Below are positions 1 to 11,117 of a DNA stretch of 64,000 bases, piece by piece. How positions within the stretch are numbered: the stretch's first letter is position 1; each line of letters starts with the position of its first letter. The position numbers and the translations under genes were made by a program. Source of the stretch: Tausonia pullulans (lineage: Eukaryota > Basidiomycota > Tremellomycetes > Cystofilobasidiales > Mrakiaceae); contig OX637621.1 of the NCBI GenBank assembly GCA_951802195.1, positions 620,001-684,000 on the forward strand, in the 5' to 3' direction. The notes below the pieces were generated by a model. That model saw nothing but the letters and a program-made list of their open reading frames with translations, had not been told where the DNA came from and did not search any database.

Positions 1-1896
1 CGACGGCGGCGAGACCCGACTTCTTGACGTGCTCCTCGAAGCGCTTGCGCAGAGGCTCTAGACCTTCAGGGATCCGCGCGAGGAGAGCGTACATACGCGC
101 CAGGTCTGATATGACGTGATCAGAAGACAGCTCTCTCATCGAACGCCAGAACTGGACGCACCATCGGCTTTGTCGTAGTCGAGGAGGTTCTGAAACTCCT
201 CCTGCATGAGCTCGGCGTGCGCGCGGATGAGGACGTCCTCGCACGTGCTGATGAGCTGTGGCGGCAAGCGACGCGATCAGCCCTCAATCTCATTAGGACA
301 AAAGGACAGGCGAACTTACGATCTTCCTCGTGTCCGCATGGAGGTACCGCTGGATGCGCTCGTCCTCTTCCCGAAGACGCTTCTCGGCCTTCTTGAGATA
401 GTCGCTCACGCTGTTGGCCGCAACGAACGCCTCCGACTCGGCCTTGTAGTATTGTCGGGTGGCCTCGATAAAGGAAGCTTCAAAGTGATCCTTGTAGACG
501 TCGAGGTTCTGCCGCTTGGTGTCTGAGGCGTCGAGGCCGAGCGAGACTGTGGGTGGAGGTTTCATGTCGAACGACGTCAGTCTCCTCCCTCCTTCCATGC
601 CTTTACGATTGCAAGCCACGCACCAAAACTGTCGATAACCTTCTTGACGAGCGTGGTATCGATGTCCTCGCCCTGGCGCTGCTTCTCAATCATCTTGAGT
701 AGCGCCCCGGCGAGCTTCTTGTTCTTCGACTGGACGTGGGTGAAGTAGACGGCCATCCACTGGACGAGCGCGAGCTGAAGGGATGGGGCCCGGGCGGTTG
801 TCCTGGCGTCATCAGAAAAGGATATATAAAAAGAAGAAGGGAGCCACTAGACGCACCGTGTACACATCGTAGATCCCCTTGCGGCCCTCGTCTTTCTCGC
901 GCTTGACCCAATGCCGATTAAGGTACGCGAAGAGCCGGTTGACGTAGTTCGCGCCCGTTGTGTACCGATCCCACTCCTTGGCGTAGTACTGGAGGAGAGC
1001 GAGGTCATGGAGCGGCTCGGACGCCTGGGTGTAAGAGGGAGAAGTGAATGCGAACGTCAGTGGGCGAGCTGAGGCAGGAGGGACGATGGACGGCACGACA
1101 AAGGACGAGGCTCTCACCAGCTTGAGGGTCGAGAGATGGCTGGAGAAATAGGCTTTGAGGTTCTGATAGAGGTCCGAACCCATGAGGTTGGCTCCGCCTA
1201 AGGGAAGAATGAAGGGGAGAGCGTAGGTGGCTCAGAGAGGATGTGCAAGGGAGAGGGAGAAAGGGAGCCGAGGCGACTCACTTCTGGTGGAGGCAAGGCC
1301 GAGCCCATCGGACCTGCCTGCCGGGAGGGGGGTGTTCGTACAGTAGTTGTACAATACGGTGTAGAGAGACATGTAGTACGAGTATGACATGCCCTCCTGA
1401 AGCCTGGTAGGTGAGGGAGGGGATGACGCGAGTAGCGACGGGGACATGCAGTCAGCACGCGAGCGAGAGGGACAGTGGGCGCGACGCGAAGAATGAGCGA
1501 AAGAGCAGCTAAACGTCGTCGCATGCTAGTCGTGAAAGCGGGCCACAACGATCGCCCAGTCAGGTACCAGCGGTGGGTAGGCGTCACCCGAAGCGAGATC
1601 GCGGCGAGGCATCGTCGCCTTCTCGCGTCAGACGGCTCCCTCCACGCTGACAGACAACGATCCACGAGGGTACGGAGGCCCGCGAAGGAGAGGGACTGAC
1701 TGCATCAATATGTGCTCAACTCCATCCTCAAGGAATGCCCAGCACGTCTTCAGGTCGGCTGAGGCTCTGGGGACGCGCCCGGTGAGAGGCGGAGGGCCGA
1801 GCCGGTCTGTCAGCTTGTACAAGTGAGCGAGGGGGGAAGCCTTGGAGCGTGGACGGACGGCGGGGCGACAGGATCCGGGCGGCCGGACGTGGACAT
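1..1896 (-). CDS. CUL1: Cullin-1 (SCF ubiquitin ligase scaffold), N-terminal part; runs off the window
   Basis: Scaffold of SCF E3 ligases: the N-terminal cullin repeats bind Skp1/F-box adaptors and the C-terminal part (outside the window) binds Rbx1. The visible exons follow cullin-1 in order: the CWAFLEDGVEHIL helix, YYMSLYTVLYNYCT, DLYQNLKAYFSSHL, YLNRHWVKRE-DEGRKGIY, and the DYLKKAEKRLREEDERIQRYL repeat near 330-450. I place the start at 1896 because it has a CCACCATG context. A 62 nt intron (1820-1759, GTACAA...CTCAG) then joins phase-correctly to SDLKTCW; using the first exon without that intron hits a stop. Further introns lie near 1700-1410, 1260-1190, 1120-1030, 860-790 and 620-550. 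It is divergent from RPC82 across 268 bp. The C-terminal half, including the neddylation site, is not visible. The family call is secure; cullin-1 rather than another cullin rests on the DEGRKGIY and YNYCT motifs. Confidence 0.9.
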
Positions 1897-2164
1897 GGTG
1901 GCTGCTGGGTGCTGGGGAGGAAAGGTGAGCGGAGGGAGGAACGGCTCGAGGGAACGCGGGCTCGACGAGCGAGATCGAGACGGATCGCAGGGTTGGGTGG
2001 GAGCGGTGATGGTCGAAAGAGACGAGCCGCGTCCTCGGCTCAGTTGGCGCTGCCCGCCCGCAGGCCCGCCGCCGTTGGCCCGTGGTCCCAGGGCGAGTCG
2101 ACGACAGACACCTCGACTGGTCGGTTCAACTTCGCACAACCACAACCCTCACATCGTCGCCGCC
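1897..2164. promoter_or_regulatory. Divergent promoter between CUL1 and RPC82
   Basis: This 268 bp GC-rich gap separates two outward-facing start codons (1896 on -, 2165 on +). Both have good purine/CCACC-type contexts. I see no clear TATA box. The short size suggests shared promoter elements, which is inference. Confidence 0.5.
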
Positions 2165-4748
2165 ATGTCCGACAAGGAGGCCGTCCGCCTCGCCCATCAC
2201 ATCATCCTAGACCACTTTGGACCCCTCGTCGCGGTGAGCAGCCGGCCGTGACATCCTTCGTCGCGTCGTGGCCGCCCGTCGCGCCCCGTCAGTTTTGGGT
2301 TGCATGGTCCTGAACGCTCGTCTTTCCCTTCTCCCCTTCCCTCCGTGCAGCAAGTCGCCCACCCCCTCCTCCACCGTGGTCGGCTCTCCCTCCAGGCCCT
2401 CTGCTCGCTCGCCAAGGTCGCTCCTCGGCCTGCCCGAGCGGCGCTCCTTGTCCTTATGCAGCACGGTCTCCTCTGGTGGACAGGTGAGCAGGCCGACCCG
2501 CCGGAGAGCTACGAGATCAACGTCAAGGCCATCATGGATCTCGTCCGCGTCGGTCGCGTCGTTGAAATGGCTCAGAAGGCTTGGGGTCCTACGGTACGTC
2601 CTTGAGAGTTCGTGTCGTTGAGAGGAGGGACCGCGCGCGCGTCGCTGACCCGTCAGTTTGGCTCTCGGTCGCCTCGACGCGCCTCGACCAGGCCGCCGAC
2701 GTTGTCTACTTCCTTCTCTCCCGAGGCAAGGCCAAGCTCCCCGAAATTCTCGGGGCCGTAACGGCAACGGTCCTGGAGCGGGAGAAGGACCTCGAGCGCG
2801 CCAGGAACCGCGGGGACGACGTCCCGGAGGACGACGACGAGAGGAGCGACAACGAGGACGACGATGATGCGCCATCGAGCTCGTCCAAGGCGAAGAAGGA
2901 CAAGAAGGGAAAGCGCAGGAAGGGCGATGATGATGAGGACGAAGCAGAGGCTGTTTCGTCCGGCAAGGGGCTCAGCACCAAGAAAAGTACGTGCCTGTCA
3001 TCATTTCCTCCAATCTGCTCTCCTCTCTTCTAACGCGAAGTCCAACCCCCAGTGCACGAGAAGATCAGCGCCAAAGTCCTCGCTTTAATCAAGTCGCACC
3101 ACATCATTCCCTTCAGCCCGTCGCAGCTCGTCTCCCCTCGCGACAAACTAATCACCTGGCGCAAGGAGGAGCTCGCCAAGATCAAGGGTGTCATCGCCCA
3201 AAAGGCGAGGAACGAGGCTCACGAGGCGGCGTCAAATCGAATTCGAGACGAGCGGGACGGTTGGTTCGACATCTCCAACGTCATCAAGTCGAAGAAGTGA
3301 GGGCGCTTCAGTCTCTACCGTCTCGCCCTTGTCGCTGACGTCTTGCTCCCTTGCGCGTCACAGCTCAATCACGAAGTCCAAGTCCAAGAAGGCCAAGACG
3401 GACTTTGAGGTCGAGTACATTGATGTACGCCGCCATCATCCCACCCATCCTCCCATGTTCTTCCGTCTGATAGAGCCTTCATCTCTTACAGGAGGACGTC
3501 TATCTCTTTGTCAACTTTGACAAATTCACCATCCGCCTGCGGGACGAGGTGCGCGGTCCCTGTCATCCCTAGCCACTCGATCTCAGCCTGACCGCAACAA
3601 CCCCTCCCCCAGCTCATCGTTAAGGCGGCCTCCGACCGATTCAACAAGCAGGCCGGCGCCGTCATAGAGTCGATTCTGCAGTCTGCCTCGTCTGGAAACA
3701 TCCTTCAAGCCAAGTCGGGTGAGCAGCAAGCAGCTGATTTTTTCATTACCTCAGTCGATTTCCTGACCCCTCCACCCTCAACAACCATAAGAACCCATCA
3801 CGGTCCACCAGATCCTCCAGAATCTCCCAGATGATGCCAAGCTCCACAAGGGCATCTTCGACCCCTCGGCCGAAGCTAAGCGGTCCTCCAAGCCCTCCAA
3901 GGAGGACGCAAAGGCGGCTGAGTCGGAGCGCGTCCAGGCGTTTTGCTCGCTCCTCGCGTGCGAGGACAACCCGACGGCCGCGGGCCAGCTCTCGCAGTTT
4001 ATCTCAAGGGTCAAGACGTCAAGGGACTCGTCGGGGAGCTATAGCGTCGAGTACGAGATTATCTGTCGGAGGCTCAAGCGGAGGGTGTTGGATGCGGTCG
4101 TTAGGGAGCGATGGGGTGACGAGGCTGCGAGGGTTTTAACGGTTGTCCTCAAGCACCAAAAGATGGACGAGAAGCACGTGAGTCCTAGATCCTGCCCTAC
4201 GTCCCTTATCATCAGTGTCTCATTTCCTTTTCTCTTCACAGATTTCCAAGGTCGCCATGCTGGCCCCCAAGGACGTCCGCGTAATCACCGCTTCGCTATC
4301 TTCCGCCTCTCTCCTCGAGCTCCAAGAGGTCCCTAAGGGCGCTGACCGACTTCCGGCACGAACCTTCTACCTTTGGCACGTTGACCTCGCCCGGGCGTAC
4401 ACGGCTCTCATCTCGCACCTTTACAAAACGATGGCGAATCTTGCGCAGAGGAGGGAGCACGAGCTCAAAGAACACGCCGCGGTCGTGGAGAAAAGAAATA
4501 GGACGGATGTCAGGGAGAGTGGCGGGGAGCTCTTGAGCGAGCAGGATAAGACGGAGTTGGCAGCGCTCGATGCGACACTAGAGAAACTTACGCTCGCGGA
4601 GCAGAGGACTGGTGAGAATTCGGTCTCTCTTGGCTTTTGGGATTCAAAACGACTGCTGACGACTCGAGCGCTTCCAGATGTTAACGTCTTTATCTTGCGC
4701 GATCTGCCGGGAGGACCCGTGGGAATGCTGGATGGCTCGGATGTGTGA
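2165..4748 (+). CDS. RPC82: DNA-directed RNA polymerase III subunit RPC3 (Rpc82)
   Basis: Subunit of the Pol III-specific RPC82/34/31 subcomplex that opens promoters in the nucleus. The start at 2165 (GCCGCCATG) gives MSDKEAVRLAHHIILDHFG, then a winged-helix segment (QVAHPLLHRGRLSL...ARAALLVLMQHGLLWW), matching the RPC3 N-terminus. The middle carries an acidic, Lys-rich linker (about 2815-2985). The C-terminal part has FDKFTIRLRDE, ERWGDEAARVLTVVLKHQKMDEKH and a helical tail ending LPGGPVGMLDGSDV. Exons are about 2165-2233, 2351-2585 or 2593, 2657-2986, 3053-3296, 3364-3424, 3492-3548, 3613-3718, 3793-4178, 4243-4610 and 4677-4748. The last intron is a multiple of three and open, so retention would only insert residues. 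The obvious exon-2 donor (2594) gives the wrong phase; a weaker GT at 2586 fits. Confidence 0.9.
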
Positions 4749-4929
4749 TTGCGCGGTGGGAGAGTATCTCGTTAACGATCTGCATGAGCCAAGAAACGTC
4801 CGAGAGATCCTTTTGCAAATGTGTACAGTTCTCTTCACCATAGCAACCAACTGGGAAGTCAACGACTCGACGCGCGACGAGGACGCGTCTGTCTGTCTCA
4901 TCCCATCATCCTCAACCAGCGCTACCATT

Positions 4930-5782
4930 ATGCCTTCCTCCAAGGCCCCTCTATTCCCCCCAATGACGCCCTTTCCTAGGGTATACTTCTGTATCTTCGC
5001 TTACTTCGAGGTCGGAATCACCCTTGTTGGCGCTCTCTACGTCCTCCTCGCGCCTGAGCGGTACTTCAACGAGACGCTCCCAGGCTCATTCAGCGGTGAA
5101 CTCTCGAGAGGTGGGCCACGAACAAACATGCTTATGGCTGGTCTGGGCAGCTGTCAGTAATCATTTTACACTATATCTCGGCGACGACAAAACGATATTC
5201 TGACCTCACCCGCACTGTATCCGTTCAACCTTTCCGGATTGTACGCGCCCTCGTCCCAACTTCTAGGCTTCATCGTGATCGCCCTCCTCGAGTGCTTCCT
5301 CATTCAAACTCTCCAGCGACTCCTGAGGAACCAAGCAGTCCTCCACGAGAGGATCCTTGAAGCCTTCCTCTGTGCTCTCAGCCTCGGCGACGTGAGTCTC
5401 TCAGTTCTGTCCCAGAATCGTGCCTTCGACAGCCGATTGATTCGACCCTCTGTCTCTGACCTCGCATTTCACTAATCATGTTGGTTATTCAGATCCTGCA
5501 CGTCGTCCTTACTATCGCTTTCGTCCCCGTGGAGATGCGCTTCGACCTCACGCAATGGAACGCCTTCCTCTTCGGCAACGTTGGCCTCGTCGTTGCCATC
5601 TTCCTTGCGAGGTGGGTCTAGCCAAGTAAGACTATACTGCGCGCGGGACTGGACTGATCTTTGATATCTGTCCATTCCCTAGATGCGCGTGGTTCAAAGG
5701 AATAGGGAGGACGAGCTACCGGGATTCAGTGAAGCTGAATCAAGGGATGGAGATACACAAGAAGGAGGAGAAGAAGGAGTGA
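4930..5782 (+). CDS. Small four-helix membrane protein, DUF7704-like
   Basis: The function is unknown. The predicted product is about 170 residues and almost entirely hydrophobic helices: PRVYFCIFAYFEVGITLVGALYVLL, GFIVIALLECFLIQTL, ILHVVLTIAFVPVEM and FLFGNVGLVVAIFLA. It ends in a Lys/Glu-rich cytosolic-type tail (HKKEEKKE). The order and spacing resemble fungal DUF7704 proteins. Exons are 4930-5151, 5270 to about 5392, about 5493-5611 and 5683-5782. The first intron uses a GTCAGT donor and a CTAG acceptor that restore frame (SC|FIV). It starts 181 bp after the RPC82 stop on the same strand, so it probably has its own short promoter. The family assignment is from memory of the pattern; the membrane topology is directly visible. 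Confidence 0.65.
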
Positions 5783-6203
5783 TTGTAATTGTGGCGAGTC
5801 TCAAGAATGCTGCGGAAGAAGTTTCTGCCCTGTCCCGGAGAAGTCTGCCGTAATACAGCAGTTGTTGCGGCCTTGTCAAAATGTAGATTTTTAGATCATT
5901 TTGTTTCGTTTTGTCACCATTATGAACCCTAATGCGGATGTATTGTGCTTCTGAAAGAAGGGCACCCGGATGTTGGCCGCGAAGAAGGCGATAATGAGCG
6001 CAATTGGAGAGAATCTTCTGTCGAAAACCGCTAGATTTCTCCAACACGGTTTCCCCATCTCAGAGCTTACACTAAGGTATGCAAATGATGTGCCATTCGT
6101 CATTAAACACTTAAAAGGAAGAAAGTCAACATCAGATCCGTGCGCTCGCTGCTCCCTCTTCCAGTCGCGTTGTCGAAGGAGAAGCTTGCTCGCTCAAACC
6201 ACC
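5783..6203. other. Intergenic, 3' of the DUF7704 gene and 5' of the SET gene
   Basis: AT-richer than its surroundings. It is mostly non-coding in appearance, but from 5970 to 6203 the frame of the downstream SET gene stays open and has an upstream ATG (see findings). Confidence 0.5.
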
Positions 6204-8197
6204 ATGGACGCCTCCCCCTTCGCGACGTTCCTCGCTTTCTGCGAGCAGCACAAAATCCCCGTCTCGCCCGACGTGGCCCTCGTGGCGGTCCCTGGGATGG
6301 GGAACGGCATGGTCGCCGTCCAGCCCATCCCGGCGCACACCGAGCTCTTCTCCGTTCCCAAGACGAGCATCCTTTCGACGCAAATGTGCGAGCTCAAGGA
6401 CAAGCTTCTCGAGAGCGAGTGGGAGGGGCTCAATGGAGGGTGGGGGAGATTGATTCTGTGCCTTATGTGGGAGGAGGGACGCGGCGAGGCGAGCCCCTGG
6501 AGGGGGTACCTTGGTGAGTTGCTGTCACGACCTGTCTCTTTCTCATCTTAGGTGATTCGCCGGCACGTCCGCTGACACTCTACCTTGCTATACCCTACGG
6601 CTTCAAGATATACTCCCCAAGACTTTCTCGACCCCGATGTTCTGGTCCGGTGAAGAGATCGCCGAGCTCAAGGGCACCTCGATTCATGGTCCGTTCTCAC
6701 CCTGCCTCCTCTCCTCTCGTCCGGCGACCTTCAACTTGGCTCACTCATTGATCGACCTGTAGACAAGATTGGAGCTGAGGAGGCCACGACTGAATACACG
6801 AACCGACTTCTTCCCATCATTCGCGCACACCCGGAGCTATTCCCGGCCGACAAGTTTGACGAGTACTTTTCGGAGAAGAGCTTCCACATCCAGGGAAGCA
6901 GGATCCTCAGCCGGAGCTTTAAGATCGAGGGCACCCATGGTAGGTTTCAGTGCAAGCAGCGGGGTTCCAGAACGCGTGCTGACATACCCCCTCAGACGCG
7001 GAGCAGGAGGACGACGGTCTTGAGGAGGACGAGGAGGAGGACGATGGAGGCGAGGATGTCGACAAGGTCGGCATGGTTCCTATGGCCGACATGCTGAACG
7101 CTCGATGGGGCGAGGAGAACGTGAGTCGTCGCTCTTGCTTCGGCAGGGGGCCATCGACCTCATCTTCCCTCCCTCCCCACTTACGATCATTCCCTCTTTC
7201 TCTGTCTCACCTTCCAGTCACGCCTCTTCTTCACCGAAACGCACCTCTCCATGATTACCACCCGCGACATCCCGGCTGGTGCGCAAGTTGTGCGTGAACT
7301 CTTCATTCACTCGCCTGCGAGACAGCGTCTGATCCTCCCTGCACCTCTTCCTCCCAGTATAACACATACGCCCAGCCTCCCAACGCCGACCTGCTCCGCC
7401 GATACGGCCATGTCGACGTCATCCCCCCGTCCAGGGTCGGCAATGAGGAGGACGAGGTCGAGATCCGCTGCGACGTCTTTGTCGCCGTTGTTCAGGAAAT
7501 GCTTGTCGCGAAGGGCCTTTGGGGAGACGGCAAGGAGTGGGATATGGAGGGCCGTGTCGAGTTTTGGCTTGAAGAGGGTGGCGATGAGTAAGTAGCGTTT
7601 GAGACATACGCACGTGCTCATGCAGGAGGCGAACATGGGCTGATCCTTTCTCTCCCTCTTCAGCACGATCCCCATCCAGATCACCGACCCTCTTCCCCCT
7701 CCCTTGGTTGCGTTCCTCACTCTCCTTCTCCTCTCGCCAGTCTCCTACCTCACGGCTAAGGAGAAGGGCAAGCTCCCCCGCCCAAAGCACTCGCTCGAGG
7801 GCATCGAGGCGGGCAAGGTAGTCCTCCGGCGGCGTCTGCTCGACTACACCACGTCCCTCGAGGTGGGTATGATGATCTCCGTGCCTGCTTTCCCCGCCTC
7901 TCCCGCAGTGAAAAGTTAAGGTGAGCAGAAAGGCAGAAAGCTGACTAAGGCCTTCGCGCGTTATCTGAACAGGACGACCTGGAGCTCCTCGCATTGCCGC
8001 CCACGGCGCTCGGCGAGCGCAAGCACGCGGCCATCATCGTCCGCGCTGGAGAGAAGAACGTTTTGGCCGAGACGATCCGGTTGCTCGAGAAGGAGGAGTC
8101 CAAGCTCGTTGCCGCTGGTGGCAGCAACTCTTCGGAGGGAAAGCGCAAGGCGGGAGTTCGGCCGGATCGTGCTGGTGGAAAGAAGAAGATGCGATGA
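6204..8197 (+). CDS. RKM4: SET-domain lysine methyltransferase, Rkm4/SETD6 type
   Basis: Class VII SET protein that transfers methyl groups from S-adenosylmethionine to lysine; yeast Rkm4 modifies a 60S ribosomal protein, and SETD6 is the animal relative. The start at 6204 has an ACCACCATGG context. Visible SET elements are GMGNGMVAVQPIPAHTELFSVP (N-SET beta strands), the iSET helices (AHPELFPADKFDEYFSE), the SRSF...MVPMADMLNA motif that replaces RFxNHxC, and NTYAQPPNADLLRRYGHVD, the conserved catalytic NxYG-type segment. An acidic EEDEEEDDGGED insert sits before MVPMADML, as is common in this class. A Rubisco-LSMT-type C-terminal domain follows, ending in a basic KRKAGVRPDRAGGKKKMR tail that looks like a nuclear signal. 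About seven short introns are present. The exact substrate (Rkm4 versus other SETD6-like enzymes) cannot be told from sequence. Confidence 0.82.
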
Positions 8198-8778
8198 GCG
8201 AGCAAGCGGTCAGCGCGATCTACATGTTGTTCTCCGTCAAGATTCTTCACCGGGAGATTCTTTGTCAATCTCATTCTCTGTTGCAAGTCACTCCTTTCCG
8301 CTATGTTGACAGAAAGAAAGTGTTCTCGCAACACAGGCCGAGGATACCCCTGGTTTTCGGAGTCTACAAAGTCCGATTCGCCCCTATCCATCGGGCTCCG
8401 TCGCGCTCACCGCCCCCGGAACACCGTGCACACCACCCTCGGAGATGATAATGCCGCGCAATTAAAGAGAGAGACACAGAGAAGGAGCAGGAGGGCCGGC
8501 GGGAAGTTTGAAGAGAACGAGACTTCGGGGGCGAGCCGCCTCGCTTCTTGGCTTTCTGTTAACCCTCTCTCCAGTATCCATTCATCTCCTCACCCGAGAG
8601 AGAGACTCGTTCCCTTCTCTCCACCTCTCATGAAGAGCAGCTGGCCTGCTCGCGTCGTCATCTTAGCTCTCGTGCCCTCGCCCTTCCACTCGCCAACGAC
8701 GTCTGTTCTTCACGTCTCGACCCATTCCCTCACCCTCGCCTCCCTCGCCCCCTCCCACACTCTCGCTCTCGCCCGCCG
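8198..8778. other. Intergenic, promoter of the Ser/Thr-rich membrane protein
   Basis: Pyrimidine-rich leader (CTCTCTCC, TCGCCCTCTCGCCC runs) before the ATG at 8779, typical of the transcription start regions in this window. No gene is seen. Confidence 0.45.
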
Positions 8779-10816
8779 ATGACCAGCGTCTTTCCTACCG
8801 AGACTCGCTACTCAACGCGCTTCACGACCCAGACGGACGTCGTCGATGGAGGGGCCGGCGCCGTTCAGGAGAGTACGATCACCGAGCATATCCGGATATC
8901 ACAGGTCACCGTCAACCAGGGTTCAGGGAGGACGCAGACGGTGCGTCTTGCTCCCGCGTTCGCTCCCCTCGTTGTGCAGCCTTACTGCGCTCGTGTTGCC
9001 CTATAGCTCTTTCTCTTTCCTATTTTCCTCCAGAATCGCGGACCAAATGCTCACATGTCCTCACCAACTGCAGGACATCATCGACCTCTTCGGCAGTATC
9101 AGCCAAGTAACCGGCCTTCAGACGTCGACGCGTGTCCAGACCATCGCTGAGACCATCGCCATCGAAACCCTCTTGGCGACATCTGTTCTCCCAACTCCTC
9201 AGGCTTCGGCGGTCCAGTCCGTCTCAGTGACCTCAGCTGACGCTACATCAAGTGCCACGCCAACTGTCATCGCATCTACCCCCTCTCCTTCCTCCCTTCT
9301 GTCAGCAATCTCTGCACTACAATCACCGACTACGTCGAACCCGCCCGCCTCCATCCTCTTCTCCTCCGCTCTACCACTCTCGCCGACGAGCTTGCCATCC
9401 GTCGAGCGCCAAGGTGACAACGACTTGAATGTCGCTCCTTCTACCTCAAGCACGTCGTCCACTATCGCTAGCCTTCCCGGCCCCGAAACCAATGGCTCAT
9501 CCGCGCCTCCTCATTCGGCCATCGTCGGCGGGCTCCTTAGTTTTCTTGTCCTTGCCGCGCTCCTTGGCGGCGGCTGGAGGTTCTGGCGTCGCTCGGAGGA
9601 GAGAAATACAAGACGTGGATCGACAGGTCATCTGTTGGGTTGGAGCCGTCGTAAAAGCCGGCAGCATGAGAAGGCTTGGGGACGGTTGGACGAAGAAGAG
9701 GCGGTGGCAAGTCCCGCCGAACCGAGTGGAGTCGAGAAGGTCAGCCTTCGCCCTTTTCTCTCTTTCAGACGTTTCAGTCCTGACTCTCTCTACCACAGAT
9801 GCTCGATTCGATGCTACCCAGGTCCGACCTGGGCTCGGCGCCGTCATCGGTTCTGTCGCTCCCCCTAGTCGACCCCTTCCTCGAGCCCTTCGTCAGCTTC
9901 CCTCGTCGTCCGAGCGCTCCCGTTGCAATCCCTCGTCGTCCAAGTGCCCCCATTGGGATCCCTCGTCGTACAAGCGAGCCTCCGAGCATGATTCGGCGGC
10001 CCAGTGAACCCCTTGGCATCGCTCAATCCAGTAACCGACCCCCTTCGCCCTCTTCCTCTTCTGAAGCCGCCGCCGCTGGAAATTCCATCGCCCGTCCCTC
10101 ACCCATCTGGGACGGCGATTCCGTCTTTGGACACCGCATGCGGGCAAGCGTCTCGAGCTCGCTCGACTCGAGCTACGACTTCCGAAGTCCCGTCGGTTCG
10201 TTCGAAGGCCAATTTGCCAGCCTCCGCTTCACCAGCTTCTCCACCTCAAGCCTTTCCGGCCGTGGCTCTGGCCACAGCAGCTCTGCCTCTCTCTCATCGT
10301 CGGTGCATCGTGCGACCACCTCGAGATCGACGCTCAGGAGCATCATCTCCAGCCGGAGTGTTGGCTCGGATCACCAGACCGATGGATCCTGGGAGCGGTC
10401 TTCCAGAGAAGAACCTGGGCGGTCATCTCCCTCCAAGCTCCGAACGTCATCAGGTACGGCGCGCACACGCGCGATCAAATCCATCTATCTGACTGACTAT
10501 CACTCCCTCTCCAGTCCAATCTTTCAGCCCTTCTCCTTCTCGACACTTTCCCCCCCTCTCCTTTGAGTTCGGCGGCCAAGGCACCACGTTCGACCCGCCT
10601 CAACCTCCCCGAACCGATTCTCCTCCGATGTCCGCTCTCCGTCCTCCTCGGACCTGCCTGGACCTTCGGCCTAAAACACCACCCCTCTCTTTTATTGCCC
10701 CGACCGCACCACTCTCATTCTCCCCTCCAGTTGCCCCTCCACCAGCATTTGACACGCTGCCTCTCTACCCAGAGCGTGTTCCTTCCAAGCTCTCTAGCAC
10801 ATCCTATCCCACCTAG
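8779..10816 (+). CDS. Ser/Thr-rich single-pass membrane protein with RRxS repeats, function unknown
   Basis: I do not recognise this gene. The product is about 590 residues from exons 8779-8939, 9074-9738, 9799-10452 and 10515-10816. The first 230 residues are Ser/Thr-rich and lack an obvious cleavable signal peptide. One membrane helix follows (AIVGGLLSFLVLAALLGGGW, about 9519-9578) with the stop-transfer residues RFWRRSEERNTRR just after it, so the long C-terminal part should be cytosolic. That part holds four 10-residue repeats of the form PRRPSAPxxI (9901-10020), then Ser-rich and finally Pro-rich low-complexity sequence. The layout (mucin-like outside, one helix, phosphorylatable tail) resembles fungal wall-stress sensors, but there is no WSC or cysteine-rich head, so a sensor role is only a guess. 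Confidence 0.7.
9901..10020 (+). repeat. Four tandem 30 bp repeats encoding PRRPSxPxxI units
   Basis: The units begin at 9901, 9931, 9961 and 9991. The first two are closest to each other and start with CCTCGTCGTC; the third and fourth have diverged. Each encodes an RRPS or RRTS core, the basic-residue pattern favoured by PKA/AGC kinases. Confidence 0.85.
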
Positions 10817-11117
10817 TTCATCCCCCTTTCCTGGCCCCCAGGGCGATTCCGCCTGTTGAGTTTCTTCTTCCCTTCCACCCCTGTTATCATCTCAATATCA
10901 CCTCCTCTCAACTTTGGAGATCATCAGAGGTGAGACAGGATGTAATACATAGAGCCGACGATCTAGGTTTCTAGGGGTATAATGGCAGGAGGGGCGTCGA
11001 ACCAACAGAAAGTCATTAAGGAAGGAGAGGGGCTAGCGGTAGGAGATACAATAAGGGACTCGAGCGTGCACAGAGAGCAAGCGACAGAATGATGGTACAC
11101 GGCGAGATGATCCCCAG
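10817..11117. other. Intergenic between two convergent genes
   Basis: 3' flanks of the Ser/Thr-rich membrane gene (+) and the glutaredoxin-fold gene (-). AT-richer, with nothing coding seen. Confidence 0.4.

Noticed and set aside
1475-1699. Short + strand frame inside the CUL1 locus
   Set aside because: Lies over a CUL1 intron and exon on the other strand; no motif and no splice support.
4678-5160. A 160-codon frame spanning the end of RPC82 and the DUF7704 gene
   Set aside because: Its first part is the last RPC82 exon in another frame; only the part from 4930 has the membrane-protein features.
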